Source of the DNA: Prevotella sp. E9-3
GTDB lineage: Bacteria > Bacteroidota > Bacteroidia > Bacteroidales > Bacteroidaceae
Length of the DNA stretch: 64,000 nucleotides
Direction of reading: 5' to 3'
NCBI RefSeq assembly: GCF_022024015.1
Contig: NZ_CP091786.1
Span: 3,038,001 to 3,102,000 of the forward strand
The position numbers and the translations under genes are program-made. Below are positions 38,731 to 47,913 of the stretch, piece after piece. Below the pieces are notes generated by a model. The model saw nothing but the letters and a program-made list of their open reading frames with translations, ran no database searches and was not told the origin of the DNA. Each line of letters opens with the position of its first letter. Positions within the stretch are counted from its first letter, which is position 1.

Positions 38731-38748
38731 AAAAATTGCGTAACTTTG
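38717..38748 (+). promoter_or_regulatory. Promoter of gltX
   Basis: TTG at 38717-38719, 21-bp spacer, TAACTTTG at 38741-38748, 23 bp ahead of the ATG. Interleaved with the divergent promoter of the HD gene. Confidence 0.7.
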
Positions 38749-38770
38749 CATCCAAATTTGACATAACATC

Positions 38771-40288
38771 ATGACTGAAAGAAAAGTTAGGGTGCGTTTT
38801 GCCCCAAGTCCCACGGGTCCGCTGCACATCGGCGGTGTGCGTACAGCCCTTTACAACTATCTGTTTGCCCGCCAGCACGGCGGAGACCTGGTATTCCGCA
38901 TTGAAGATACCGATACAAACCGTTTTGTTCCCCAAGCCGAGGCTTATATCATTGAAGCATTCCAGTGGCTGGGTATTAAATTTGACGAAGGCGTTTCCTT
39001 TGGCGGCCAGTATGGCCCTTATCGCCAAAGCGAACGTCGCGATATCTATAAGAAATACGTTAAACAACTGCTTGACGCCGGCAAGGCCTATATTGCTTTT
39101 GACACGCCTGAAGAATTGGACGCCAAGCGTAAAGAAATAGAAAATTTCCAGTACGACAACAAGACTCGTATGCAGATGCGTAACTCGCTGACCATGCCTA
39201 AGGAGGAAGTTGAGAAACTGATTGCCGAAGGTACACAGTATGTAGTACGTATCAAGATTGAAGCTGGTGAAGAAGTATTGGTTGACGATATGATTCGTGG
39301 CGAAGTGCATGTGAAAAGCGACATTCTCGACGACAAAGTGCTCTATAAGAGTGCCGACGAGCTGCCCACCTATCACCTGGCCAACATTGTGGACGACCAC
39401 TTGATGGAGATTACTCACGTGATTCGCGGTGAGGAATGGTTGCCTTCTGCCCCACTACACGTACTGCTCTATAAAGCTTTCGGATGGCAGGACACGATGC
39501 CTCGCTTTGCTCACCTTCCTCTTTTGCTCAAGCCTGACGGAAAGGGAAAACTGTCAAAGCGCGACGGTGACCGTCTGGGATTCCCTGTATTCCCACTCGA
39601 CTGGAAAGACGAGCAGGGCAATGTTACATCGGCTGGATACCGCGAGCAGGGCTACTTCCCTGAGGCAGTAGTAAACTTCTTGGCATTGCTGGGATGGAAC
39701 CCGGGTACTGAACAGGAAATGTTCACACTTGATGAACTGGTAAAGGCTTTCGATATCTCGAAATGCTCAAAGGCTGGTGCTAAGTTTGCCTACGAAAAGG
39801 GAATCTGGTTCAACCATGAGTATATTCTGAAAAAATCGGCTGAAGAGATTGCCCGTCTTTTTGAGCCCATCTGCCGTGAGCATGGCGTAAAGGATTCTTT
39901 CGAGCGCATTGAGAAGGTGGTAAGCATGATGAAAGACCGTGTAAACTTCGTCAAAGAGTTATGGGATCTGTGCTCATTCTTCTTTGAAGCCCCCACATCA
40001 TACGATGAGAAGACAGTTAAGAAACGCTGGAAAGAAGATTCAGCCCAGACACTTACAGAACTGTGTACTGTGTTGGAAGGAATTGACGATTTCTCACTGG
40101 AAAATCAGGAGCAAATCGTTCATGCATGGATTGAGCAAAAGGAACTGAAACTCGGCAACGTCATGAACGCTTGGCGTCTTGCTCTCGTAGGCGAAGGAAA
40201 GGGTCCCGGTATGTTCGACATCTCTGCTTTCCTTGGAAAAGAAGAGACAATCCGTCGTACTAAGAAAGCGATTGAAGTGCTTGGGTAA
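38771..40288 (+). CDS. gltX: Glutamate-tRNA ligase
   Basis: A 505-residue class I aminoacyl-tRNA synthetase. The HIGH-type motif is in [11 protein letters not shown] (His19-Ile-Gly-Gly), the KMSKS-type motif is Lys260-Leu-Ser-Lys263-Arg, and the [12 protein letters not shown] segment of GluRS follows the Rossmann core. The C-terminal anticodon-binding domain is complete. It charges tRNA-Glu. It is followed after 47 bp by waaA on the same strand, a pair likely to be co-transcribed. Confidence 0.98.
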   Translation: MTERKVRVRFAPSPTGPLHIGGVRTALYNYLFARQHGGDLVFRIEDTDTNRFVPQAEAYIIEAFQWLGIKFDEGVSFGGQYGPYRQSERRDIYKKYVKQLLDAGKAYIAFDTPEELDAKRKEIENFQYDNKTRMQMRNSLTMPKEEVEKLIAEGTQYVVRIKIEAGEEVLVDDMIRGEVHVKSDILDDKVLYKSADELPTYHLANIVDDHLMEITHVIRGEEWLPSAPLHVLLYKAFGWQDTMPRFAHLPLLLKPDGKGKLSKRDGDRLGFPVFPLDWKDEQGNVTSAGYREQGYFPEAVVNFLALLGWNPGTEQEMFTLDELVKAFDISKCSKAGAKFAYEKGIWFNHEYILKKSAEEIARLFEPICREHGVKDSFERIEKVVSMMKDRVNFVKELWDLCSFFFEAPTSYDEKTVKKRWKEDSAQTLTELCTVLEGIDDFSLENQEQIVHAWIEQKELKLGNVMNAWRLALVGEGKGPGMFDISAFLGKEETIRRTKKAIEVLG

Positions 40289-40335
40289 GTATGAATAAGA
40301 TTACAGTTGCCCTCGCTGGGCTGTAAGGAAGCTCT

Positions 40336-41601
40336 ATGTACAATATTATCATCTACATCTATCTGTTGGGCGTGGCCATTGCAAGCCTTTTCAATGAGAA
40401 GGTGCGCAAGATGTGGCGCGGTGAGCGAGATGCTTTCCGAGTATTACGCGAGAAAGTGGATCCCAATGCTCACTATGCGTGGGTACATGCTGCTTCATTA
40501 GGTGAGTTCGAGCAAGGGCGTCCCATTATTGAACAGTTAAAGAAAGAGCGTCCCGAACTGAAGATTCTCCTTACTTTCTTCTCGCCATCAGGCTACGAGG
40601 TACGTAAGAATTACGAGGGTGCAGATATCATTTGCTATCTGCCGTTGGATACGATTACAAATGCTCGTCGCTTTTTGCGTATCATTCGTCCTGAGATAGC
40701 TTTTTTCATCAAGTATGAGTTCTGGTACAACTATCTCCACATTCTGAAACATCGCAATGTGCCAGTATATAGTGTGTCGAGTATCTTCCGCGAAAACCAG
40801 ATTTTCTTCCGCTGGTATGGGCGGCAGTATGGAAAGGTGCTGAAATGTTTCACTTATTTCTTTGTGCAAAACGAGACGAGTAAACGACTGTTAGCCAGCA
40901 TTGGACTGAACAATGCTACCATTACTGGCGACACTCGTTTTGACCGTGTTCTTCAGATTAAGGAAGCTGCGAAACAGTTACCCCTTGTTGAGGAGTTCGT
41001 TGGAAACAGCGAGAAAGTGTTTGTGGCAGGCTCATCATGGCAACCCGATGAGGAAATCTTCCTCAAATACTTCAATGAGCATAAGGACTGGAAACTCATC
41101 ATTGCTCCCCACGTGATTGGCGAAGACCACTTGCAGCAGATTGAAAAGTTGCTTGAAGGCCGTAAGGTCATCCGCTATACTGAGGCCGAGAAAACTCTCA
41201 ACGCTCAATTATTGGACAAGTCAAGCGACAAAGTCGAGCGCTCAACTCTCAACTCTTGTGACGTGCTCATCATCAACTGCTTCGGACTTCTTTCAAGCAT
41301 TTACCATTACGGTCAGGTAGCCTATGTAGGCGGAGGCTTCGGTGTTGGCATTCACAACGTGCCAGAGGCTGCAGTTTGGAGTGTTCCCGTTATCATCGGT
41401 CCTAACAATAAAAAATTCCAAGAAGCACAAGACCTCTTGGAGATAGGGGGATGTTTCGAAATCAGAAACTATGAGGATTTCGAACAATTAATGAATCGTT
41501 TCCAGAACGATCCTAAATTCCTACAGGATGCAAGCGCAAAAGCAGGAAACTACGTAACTGAAAAGGCTGGTGCTACAGAGCAAATCCTGAAAGCTATATA
41601 A
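40336..41601 (+). CDS. waaA: 3-deoxy-D-manno-octulosonic-acid (Kdo) transferase
   Basis: A 421-residue GT30 enzyme with an N-terminal membrane anchor (residues 1-18). Diagnostic sequences are WVHAASLGEFEQGRPIIE (catalytic Glu in SLGEFEQ), the Rossmann strand LLTFFSPSGYE, IKYEFWYNYL, and the C-terminal donor site (YVGGGFGVGIHNVPEAAVWSVPVI). It adds Kdo to lipid A at the inner membrane during LPS synthesis. A short insertion (DKSSDKVERSTLNSC, about residues 294-308) is encoded by low-complexity CAACTCTCAACTC DNA and breaks the usual family spacing. Its stop lies 10 bp from the stop of the converging lipoprotein gene. Confidence 0.93.
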   Translation: MYNIIIYIYLLGVAIASLFNEKVRKMWRGERDAFRVLREKVDPNAHYAWVHAASLGEFEQGRPIIEQLKKERPELKILLTFFSPSGYEVRKNYEGADIICYLPLDTITNARRFLRIIRPEIAFFIKYEFWYNYLHILKHRNVPVYSVSSIFRENQIFFRWYGRQYGKVLKCFTYFFVQNETSKRLLASIGLNNATITGDTRFDRVLQIKEAAKQLPLVEEFVGNSEKVFVAGSSWQPDEEIFLKYFNEHKDWKLIIAPHVIGEDHLQQIEKLLEGRKVIRYTEAEKTLNAQLLDKSSDKVERSTLNSCDVLIINCFGLLSSIYHYGQVAYVGGGFGVGIHNVPEAAVWSVPVIIGPNNKKFQEAQDLLEIGGCFEIRNYEDFEQLMNRFQNDPKFLQDASAKAGNYVTEKAGATEQILKAI

Positions 41602-41611
41602 TTTCAGGAAA

Positions 41612-41899
41612 CTATTTAGTAGTTTCAGGCTCTTTGCTTGGATCAACGGCTATACGCTCAGGCTGACGGACACCATATAATACACGTACACGCTGGTCAG
41701 GGCGCTGATAAGGTTGGGGAGTCACCTTCAGGGTGTCTCCCCCTTTATTATTATAGGTAGCACCTGTCGCACCATCAATCTCCGTTTCTGGTTTCACATC
41801 TTTAGATGCATTTTTCGTTGTTTTGCACGATCCGAAGCCCAATAAGGCAATCAGTGATGAAAGCAACACATTTGTAACACGATAGAAATTCTTCTTCAT
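41612..41899 (-). CDS. Small lipoprotein of the rSAM/lipoprotein pair
   Basis: A 95-residue predicted lipoprotein: signal peptide with lipobox FGS|C (Cys25), a Lys/Thr/Asp-rich linker, then a short C-terminal region with PYQRPDQRVRVLYGVRQPE. It starts 17 bp after the radical SAM gene, its likely operon and functional partner. In Bacteroidetes a radical SAM/SPASM enzyme is regularly paired with such a lipoprotein (families I recall as TIGR04133/TIGR04134); the LYG-type segment near the C-terminus is the part I remember as conserved, so it is a candidate site for modification. No function is established. A small stem (GAAACTA/TAGTTTC, 41608-41626) overlaps the stop codon. Confidence 0.7.
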   Translation of the reverse strand: MKKNFYRVTNVLLSSLIALLGFGSCKTTKNASKDVKPETEIDGATGATYNNKGGDTLKVTPQPYQRPDQRVRVLYGVRQPERIAVDPSKEPETTK

Positions 41900-41916
41900 A
41901 TCTTGAATCGTTCTTT

Positions 41917-42984
41917 TTAATTATTCTCCAATTGTTTCAGATTACAAAACAGTAGTTTTCCATCATCATCTCGCAGATGAAGTCCGTTTCCTTCACAATA
42001 GCGCCATGACTTACAGTTGGCACACTCATCGCGCTTCATCCATTCATGGTTGCGATGGAGTTGGAAACGATGCTCCCAGACATCAATGAAGTCGTCTTCG
42101 TATATATTTCCCTGTTTGTAGTTGTGACGAATACTTGTACAAGCACTGATGCTGCCATCAACGAGCACCGATCCTACTGTCACGCCGGCCACGCAACGGA
42201 AAGCCCAGTCACGCACCTCGCCTTCATAATCACCTAAAAAACCCTCACATCCATAACTGGTATCGATAAGTCCTTGCTGACGAGTTGTCTTGATAAACTC
42301 CATAAGCCCACGAAACTGTTCTTTCGAGAGTCGAAGCCTTTCATCCTGTCCGCCACGTCCTACAGGAAAGATAGTAGCCAGTCGCCAATGCGTTACCCCC
42401 TTACTGATCAGATAGTCACGCAACTGAGGTAATTGATCGTAGTTTACCTGATGCACGCAAGTCATCACATCGTAGGCTATACGGTCGCCGTCTTTCACCA
42501 CTCTATCAATAGCCTCATTGGCCATACGGAAACAGTCAGGATGGCGGCGCAGCCAGGTATGAGCATCCTCCAATCCATCAAGACTTATAGTAAGCGAACG
42601 TAGTCCTGCCTTGCAGAGTTTTTCGTATAGTTCAGCAGTAAGACAGAGTCCATTTGTTACCATTCCCCATGGAAAACCGCGATCACTAATGCCTTGGGCA
42701 CATTCCACAATATCCTCACGTACCAATGGTTCGCCCCCACCAATGATGACCAATACTTCCTCTGGGCGAACTTTAGAAGTGATGGTATCCAGTACATGAA
42801 AGAAATCTTCGCGTGGCATGTCGGGAGTATCCGTTATCTGTCGGCAGTCACTACCACAATGCCTGCAATGAATGTTGCAGCGCACCGTGCTTTCCCAAAA
42901 CAACTGTTGCAACGGGTGCAACCGACGCTCGTTATGGGCCAGTCTGCGTGCCAGTTCCAAGGCTATCCTACTGCGTAGTTTCAT
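41917..42984 (-). CDS. Radical SAM/SPASM protein of a rSAM/lipoprotein system
   Basis: A 355-residue enzyme. The SAM-binding iron-sulfur cluster motif is Cys36-x3-Cys40-x2-Cys43 (TVRCNIHCRHCGSDC), followed by the GGGEPLV SAM-binding segment. The C-terminal SPASM region has the cysteine pattern C-x12-G-x4-C, then C-x2-C-x5-C and a last Cys (DECANCKSWRYCEGNG...FC), enough for auxiliary Fe-S clusters. SPASM enzymes usually modify peptides or proteins; the obvious target is the lipoprotein encoded next. A -7 box lies at 43007-43014. Similar SPASM proteins also act on quinones or haem, which remains an alternative. Confidence 0.85.
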   Translation of the reverse strand: MKLRSRIALELARRLAHNERRLHPLQQLFWESTVRCNIHCRHCGSDCRQITDTPDMPREDFFHVLDTITSKVRPEEVLVIIGGGEPLVREDIVECAQGISDRGFPWGMVTNGLCLTAELYEKLCKAGLRSLTISLDGLEDAHTWLRRHPDCFRMANEAIDRVVKDGDRIAYDVMTCVHQVNYDQLPQLRDYLISKGVTHWRLATIFPVGRGGQDERLRLSKEQFRGLMEFIKTTRQQGLIDTSYGCEGFLGDYEGEVRDWAFRCVAGVTVGSVLVDGSISACTSIRHNYKQGNIYEDDFIDVWEHRFQLHRNHEWMKRDECANCKSWRYCEGNGLHLRDDDGKLLFCNLKQLENN

Positions 42985-43006
42985 CTTTGTTCAATGGAAT
43001 CTGCTG

Positions 43007-43014
43007 CAAAGATA
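43007..43014 (-). promoter_or_regulatory. Putative -7 box of the rSAM/lipoprotein operon
   Basis: Minus-strand TATCTTTG, 23 bp ahead of the rSAM ATG (42984). Confidence 0.5.
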
Positions 43015-43051
43015 CAAGTTTTTTTTGAAACAGATAATATGAAAGGAAAAG

Positions 43052-43588
43052 TTACTGTTCTTTCAGAGACTCCTTAGGCGTTAACTGTTCTTTTAGATAT
43101 TCTTTGGAGTAAGCTACATAGTGTTCGGCATTGTCGATCTGACCAGGACGGGTAGGCTTAATATATTTTGCCGGAACGCCACCCCATATTTCGTGAGGAG
43201 GAATCTTTGTGTTCTGCAGTACCAAGGCCCCGGCAGCGACGATAGCGTCTTCTCCGACCTCACAACCGTCGAGCAGTGTAGATCCCATACCAATCAAAGC
43301 ATGATCATGGATGGTGCAAGCATGAACAGTAACATTATGGCCTATGGTGACATAATTGCCTATATGAGTAGGACCGGTTTCATGAGTAACATGGATACAG
43401 GAGCCATCTTGCACGTTTGAGCAGTTACCTATAGTGATAGGAGCCACATCACCACGTATCACGGCATTGAACCAAACTGAACACTCGTCGCCCAAGGTCA
43501 CATCGCCTACAATAGTAGCATTCTCACTAAAATAACAATCTCGCCCCCACTTGGGAGAAAGTCCCTTATACGATTTGATTAGTGCCAT
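43052..43588 (-). CDS. Gamma carbonic anhydrase-like hexapeptide-repeat protein
   Basis: A 178-residue left-handed beta-helix protein with hexapeptide repeats (ATIVGDVTLGDECSVWFNAVIRGDVAPITIG...). The His residues that bind zinc in gamma carbonic anhydrases are present in DGSCIHVTH and IGHNVTVHAC. Homologues are annotated as YrdA/PaaY-type proteins with unknown or carbonic-anhydrase-like activity, so function is not certain. It is downstream of mdh on the same strand with a terminator-like stem between. Confidence 0.85.
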   Translation of the reverse strand: MALIKSYKGLSPKWGRDCYFSENATIVGDVTLGDECSVWFNAVIRGDVAPITIGNCSNVQDGSCIHVTHETGPTHIGNYVTIGHNVTVHACTIHDHALIGMGSTLLDGCEVGEDAIVAAGALVLQNTKIPPHEIWGGVPAKYIKPTRPGQIDNAEHYVAYSKEYLKEQLTPKESLKEQ

Positions 43589-43606
43589 AGCTTTAGGTTT
43601 AGAAAC

Positions 43607-43667
43607 AAAAAAGTGAAGAGTGAGAAATCTGTGTCATGAAAACGACAGCAAATTCTTCACTCTTCAC
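43607..43667 (-). terminator. Stem-loop after mdh
   Basis: GTGAAGAGTGAGAA (43613-43626) pairs with TTCTTCACTCTTCAC (43653-43667) with one bulge; read leftward the stem is followed by six U residues (A6 at 43607-43612 on the plus strand). Likely terminator of mdh. Confidence 0.7.
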
Positions 43668-43683
43668 TATAGGTCTTTACTAT

Positions 43684-44670
43684 TTACAGGTTGGCATTGT
43701 CCTTGCCCCATTCTGCAACAGCGGGAATGATACCGAGAGAGATAATCTCATCGCGCATCTTCTGCAGGTGCTCGTAAGAAGCCTCCAGTGCAGCCATTTC
43801 CTCAGCAGTACCCTCGGGCTTGGTGTAGTGAACACCGTCCTTGTCGATAACTGTAGGCATAGCCATCATCACATTCTTGAAACCGAAATCGTTGACATAG
43901 CAACCAGCAGGCCACTTGAAAGGCTCGCCACCCATTGCACCTTCAATCATCTTCACAGCCTGATAAGCAGGGCTCTGGAATGAAGAACGGCCACGGAGCT
44001 TGATGATGTTGCTACCACCCTGAGTGGTCATGTGCTTAATCTCAGCCCAGCGCTCGTCAGAGAGAGGAAGCTCAGAAAGGGGTTTGCCATCGATAAGAGC
44101 CTTGCTGGCGAATACAGCCATCTGCTCACCGTGACCACCATAAGTGTAAGCATTAGTCACCTTGTCCTGACGTACGCCGAACTCCTGAGCCAACTGCTGC
44201 TGCAGACGGGTTGAGTCAAGAGCGGCCAAAGAGGTCAGCTGGTTGGGTTTCAAACCTGAGTGAATCAGAGCAGTCAGAGCAGTAACATCAGCAGGGTTGA
44301 AGATAACAACCACGTGCTTTACGTCTGGGCAGTACTTTTTGATGTTCTCACCGAAGTCAGCTGCAATCTGGCAGTTACCCTTCAGCAGGTCCTCACGAGT
44401 CATACCCTCCTTACGGGGAGCACCGCCTGAAGAGATGATGTACTTAGCACCAGTGAAAGCTTCTTTGGGATCTACGGTGTATGAAATGTTTGCACCAGGG
44501 AAAGCGCAGTGGCACATCTCATCGTAAACGCCATGAACACCTGGCTCATAGATATCATACAAACAGATGTTAGGAGTAAGACCCAGCATCAGCACACTCT
44601 GTACCATGTTAGAACCGATCATACCACCGGCACCAACAATCACCAATTTCTCGTCAGTTAAAAATGCCAT
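43684..44670 (-). CDS. mdh: Malate dehydrogenase
   Basis: A 328-residue NAD-dependent dehydrogenase of the LDH/MDH superfamily. The dinucleotide-binding loop is GAGGMIG near residue 13, the mobile-loop region reads GGAPRKEGMTREDLLKGN with the substrate-binding Arg residues, and the catalytic region contains the conserved His in YGGHGEQM. The longer N-terminus and overall sequence match the Bacteroides/Prevotella mdh form. It oxidises malate or reduces oxaloacetate in the fumarate-producing branch of mixed-acid fermentation. The -7 box is at 44714-44721. Confidence 0.93.
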   Translation of the reverse strand: MAFLTDEKLVIVGAGGMIGSNMVQSVLMLGLTPNICLYDIYEPGVHGVYDEMCHCAFPGANISYTVDPKEAFTGAKYIISSGGAPRKEGMTREDLLKGNCQIAADFGENIKKYCPDVKHVVVIFNPADVTALTALIHSGLKPNQLTSLAALDSTRLQQQLAQEFGVRQDKVTNAYTYGGHGEQMAVFASKALIDGKPLSELPLSDERWAEIKHMTTQGGSNIIKLRGRSSFQSPAYQAVKMIEGAMGGEPFKWPAGCYVNDFGFKNVMMAMPTVIDKDGVHYTKPEGTAEEMAALEASYEHLQKMRDEIISLGIIPAVAEWGKDNANL

Positions 44671-44713
44671 AACTTTATAATTCGTTTTATATGTTTATAT
44701 AATTAAGTTGCCG

Positions 44714-44721
44714 CAAAGATA
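44714..44721 (-). promoter_or_regulatory. Putative -7 box of mdh
   Basis: Minus-strand TATCTTTG, 44 bp ahead of the mdh ATG; divergent from the aminopeptidase promoter at 44763-44793. Confidence 0.5.
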
Positions 44722-44762
44722 GAAAAAAAATACGAATTCTAACTATTTCATTTTTAATTAAT

Positions 44763-44793
44763 TTGTTATTTATATTAAAAAGGCATACCTTTG
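44763..44793 (+). promoter_or_regulatory. Promoter of the aminopeptidase P gene
   Basis: TTG at 44763-44765, 20-bp spacer, TACCTTTG at 44786-44793; ATG at 44823. Confidence 0.7.
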
Positions 44794-44822
44794 CAAAGTA
44801 GATATGACAAAAGCGGATTCTT

Positions 44823-46634
44823 ATGAATATACAACAACGATTAGCGGCTTTACGCGACTTAATGCAACGCGAACATTTAGGGGCTTTTATCTTCCCAAGT
44901 ACGGATGCTCACCAAAGTGAATATGTGGCTGACCATTGGAAGGGGCGCGAGTGGATTAGCGGTTTTAATGGTTCGGCAGGCACAGCGGTGGTTACGCTGA
45001 ACAGTGCTGCATTATGGACAGACTCACGCTATTTCCTGGCTGCGGAAGAGCAGTTAAAAGGTACTGAGTTTCAACTGATGAAACTGAAGATAGAAGGAAC
45101 TCCTACTATCCATGAATGGATTGGGGAACAACTGCGGGAGTCTGAAAGGCCAGAAGTAGGCATTGACGGCATGGTGTGCTCAGCAGCCGAGGTTGAAGAA
45201 CTCATCAAAGAGTTGCGCCATCATGGCGGCATTACACTCCGCACCAATCTCGACCCGCTGAAGATAATATGGAAAGACCGTCCTGCCATTCCTCAGAACA
45301 AGATAGAGGAACATCCCCTGGACTTTTCCGGTGAAAGTTGTGCATCAAAGATTCAGCGTATCCGTAGGGCTCTGCGACAGCAACATGCTGACGGTATGCT
45401 GATGTCTGCTCTTGACGATATAGCCTGGACGCTGAACCTACGTGGAACGGATGTGCACTGCACACCGGTGTTTGTCAGTTATCTGCTCATCTCCACAACA
45501 ACGGTTACGCTCTATACCGATGAGGCAAAACTGACACCGCTCATAAGAGGGTATCTGACCAAGAACGACATTAAGATCGATGACTACAAGAACGTAAAGA
45601 AAGGTCTTCAGGACTATTTCGAGCAAACCATTCTGCTGGATCCCAATGAGACCAGTTATACGCTGATGAAGGCGGCAAAGCGTGACGTAGTGCGAGGATG
45701 TTCACCTGTTCCTGCCATGAAAATCATGAAAAACGAGACTGAGATAAAGGGATACCGTAATGCCATGCTTCGTGATGGCGTTGCGATGGTGAAGTTCCTT
45801 AAATGGCTGGAAGATGTCATTCAGTCTTGCCCTGCAGTACTTCCCACAGAAATGGAGATAGACAAAAAACTGACAGAACTGCGTGCAAGTCAACCTCTGA
45901 ACCGCGGTTTGTCGTTTGACACGATTGCCGGCTATGGAGAACATGGAGCCATCGTTCACTATGAGGCAACCCCTGAAACCGACATTCCCTTACAGCCTAA
46001 AGGTCTTCTACTGCTCGATAGTGGCGGACAATACGAGGATGGAACTACCGATATCACGCGAACTATTGCCCTTGGTCCGCTCACTGATGAAGAGCAACAC
46101 ATTTACACCCTTGTACTGAAAGGGCATATTGCATTGGCACGAGCCATTTTCCCAAATGGTTCGTCGGGCACACAGCTCGATGTACTAGCCCGCCAGTTCA
46201 TGTGGCGCGAAGGTCTGAACTACCTTCATGGAACAGGTCACGGCGTTGGATCGTACCTCAGCGTACACGAAGGGCCTCATCAATTTCGAATGGAGTGGAA
46301 GCCACAGCCCCTACTTGCCGGCATGACGATCACCAACGAACCGGGCATCTATCTCACTGGAAAGTTTGGCGTGCGCATAGAAAACACGATGCTCATTGTG
46401 CCGGCCGACGAAACGAACTTCTTTCCTCTTCCAGATGGTGAACGTCCTCGCTACTTGCAACTGGAACCGCTTACACTCTGTCCTATCGACAAGCGCCCCA
46501 TTGTTCTCAGTATGCTGACAGATGAAGAGCGCCAATGGCTGAACGACTACCACAAAGTGGTTTACGAACGTCTCTCACCCCTACTCACTGACAAAGAACG
46601 GATGTGGTTAAAGGAAGCTACAACAGCTATTTAA
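44823..46634 (+). CDS. Xaa-Pro aminopeptidase (M24B, aminopeptidase P type)
   Basis: A 603-residue cytoplasmic peptidase of the long form with two N-terminal creatinase-like domains and a C-terminal pita-bread catalytic domain. All five metal ligands can be placed: Asp399 (LLLDSGG), Asp410 (DGTTDITRT), His473 (GTGHGVG), Glu506 (NEPGIY) and Glu520 (RIENTM). It removes an N-terminal residue before proline. It is a single gene with its own promoter, next to the GT4 gene on the same strand. Confidence 0.93.
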   Translation: MNIQQRLAALRDLMQREHLGAFIFPSTDAHQSEYVADHWKGREWISGFNGSAGTAVVTLNSAALWTDSRYFLAAEEQLKGTEFQLMKLKIEGTPTIHEWIGEQLRESERPEVGIDGMVCSAAEVEELIKELRHHGGITLRTNLDPLKIIWKDRPAIPQNKIEEHPLDFSGESCASKIQRIRRALRQQHADGMLMSALDDIAWTLNLRGTDVHCTPVFVSYLLISTTTVTLYTDEAKLTPLIRGYLTKNDIKIDDYKNVKKGLQDYFEQTILLDPNETSYTLMKAAKRDVVRGCSPVPAMKIMKNETEIKGYRNAMLRDGVAMVKFLKWLEDVIQSCPAVLPTEMEIDKKLTELRASQPLNRGLSFDTIAGYGEHGAIVHYEATPETDIPLQPKGLLLLDSGGQYEDGTTDITRTIALGPLTDEEQHIYTLVLKGHIALARAIFPNGSSGTQLDVLARQFMWREGLNYLHGTGHGVGSYLSVHEGPHQFRMEWKPQPLLAGMTITNEPGIYLTGKFGVRIENTMLIVPADETNFFPLPDGERPRYLQLEPLTLCPIDKRPIVLSMLTDEERQWLNDYHKVVYERLSPLLTDKERMWLKEATTAI

Positions 46635-46643
46635 GAGAAATAC

Positions 46644-46674
46644 TTGTTACAATCAATTATTTTATCTATATTTG
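46644..46674 (+). promoter_or_regulatory. Promoter of the GT4 gene at 46734
   Basis: TTG at 46644-46646, 20-bp spacer, TATATTTG at 46667-46674, about 60 bp ahead of the ATG. Confidence 0.65.
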
Positions 46675-46733
46675 CAACCACTATGATGAACGTTCTGTTG
46701 ACAACATAGGTAATAACTAATAATACGACAGCC

Positions 46734-47861
46734 ATGAGAATAGGTATTGAAGCGCAGCGAATATTTCGTGAGAACAAACATGGTATGGACTACGTGGTAC
46801 TGCAGGAAATATTGCAACTGCAAAAGATTGACCACGAGAACGAATACTTTGTATTTGTAAAGCCTGGTCCCGACCGATGTGTCGAAGAATCGGCCAATGT
46901 TCATGTCGTAGAGATTGGCACCCCCTCCTACCCGCTTTGGGAACAATGGAGTCTGCCAAGAGCTGTCCGCAAAACAGGTGTTGACCTGCTCCATTGCACC
47001 AGCAATACGGCTCCTCTGTACTGTGATGTTCCACTTATTCTCACGCTGCACGATATCATTTTTCTGGAGCCTCGCGACAAGAACAACAAGTCACTCTACC
47101 AGAACATGGGATGGTTATACCGCCGACTGGTTGTTCCACGTATCCTCCCCCACTGCAAGCGTATTATTACCGTATCAGACTTTGAACGGAACAACATCAT
47201 CAGCAAACTGAATATACCTAATGAACGGATGGCCATGATCTACAATGGCTACAATTCATGGTTCAAGCCTATAGAAGGTGATGAAACTGTTTACAAAAAG
47301 TATATGAAAGACAAAGGATTCCTGTTTTTCTTAGGCAATACCGATCCAAAGAAAAACACAGAGCGTACTCTGATTGCCTTTGCCCGATACTTGGAGAAAT
47401 CAGAAATCAAGAGGCCACTGTTGATGGCAGATATAGACCAGCACTATCTGGATGACATTATCACCCGCAACAATATTGACCATATCCGGGCCTACCTGCA
47501 TCTGCCGGGCTATATCAAAAACAGTGACCTTCCTTATATTTATAATGGAGCTTTTGCATTCCTCTACACCTCACTCCGCGAAAGTTTTGGTATTCCTCTG
47601 CTTGAGGCAATGGCCTGCGGCACCCCTGTCGTGACCAGCAACACCTCATCGATGCCGGAAATAGGTGGAAAGGATGCCATCCTCATAAACCCGGAGAATC
47701 CTGATGAGATTGCAACTGCTCTGCTCCGTTTAGAGAACGACCCTGCATTCTACGAAAGTCAAAGGAAAATAGGATTGGAACGCAGTCAGTTATTCTCTTG
47801 GGAGAATACAGCCAAACAATTACTCTCGCTATACGAAGAAGTGGCGAAAGGACTCTTATAA
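46734..47861 (+). CDS. Glycosyltransferase family 4 protein
   Basis: A 375-residue GT-B fold enzyme. The N-terminal acceptor domain begins MRIGIEAQRIF and contains DLLHCTSNTAP; the donor domain has FLGNTDPKKNTER and the E-x7-E type donor motif (SLRESFGIPLLEAMACGTPVVTS) followed by EIGGKDAILI. It would transfer a sugar from a nucleotide donor to a lipid-linked or surface glycan acceptor. It is monocistronic, away from the polysaccharide cluster at 58.6-64 kb, so its glycan is unknown. Confidence 0.85.
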   Translation: MRIGIEAQRIFRENKHGMDYVVLQEILQLQKIDHENEYFVFVKPGPDRCVEESANVHVVEIGTPSYPLWEQWSLPRAVRKTGVDLLHCTSNTAPLYCDVPLILTLHDIIFLEPRDKNNKSLYQNMGWLYRRLVVPRILPHCKRIITVSDFERNNIISKLNIPNERMAMIYNGYNSWFKPIEGDETVYKKYMKDKGFLFFLGNTDPKKNTERTLIAFARYLEKSEIKRPLLMADIDQHYLDDIITRNNIDHIRAYLHLPGYIKNSDLPYIYNGAFAFLYTSLRESFGIPLLEAMACGTPVVTSNTSSMPEIGGKDAILINPENPDEIATALLRLENDPAFYESQRKIGLERSQLFSWENTAKQLLSLYEEVAKGLL

Positions 47862-47912
47862 CCTTCTTTCGCTATACGAAAAGGGAAAGATACAACTCTT
47901 ATAGCGAGAGTA
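47821..47912. repeat. Inverted repeat spanning the end of the GT4 gene
   Basis: TACTCTCGCTATA (47821-47833, inside the last codons) and TATAGCGAGAGTA (47900-47912) form a perfect 13-bp inverted repeat; TTCGCTATACGAA occurs again at about 47868-47880. It lies between two convergent genes and may help termination. Confidence 0.6.
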
Positions 47913-47913
47913 T

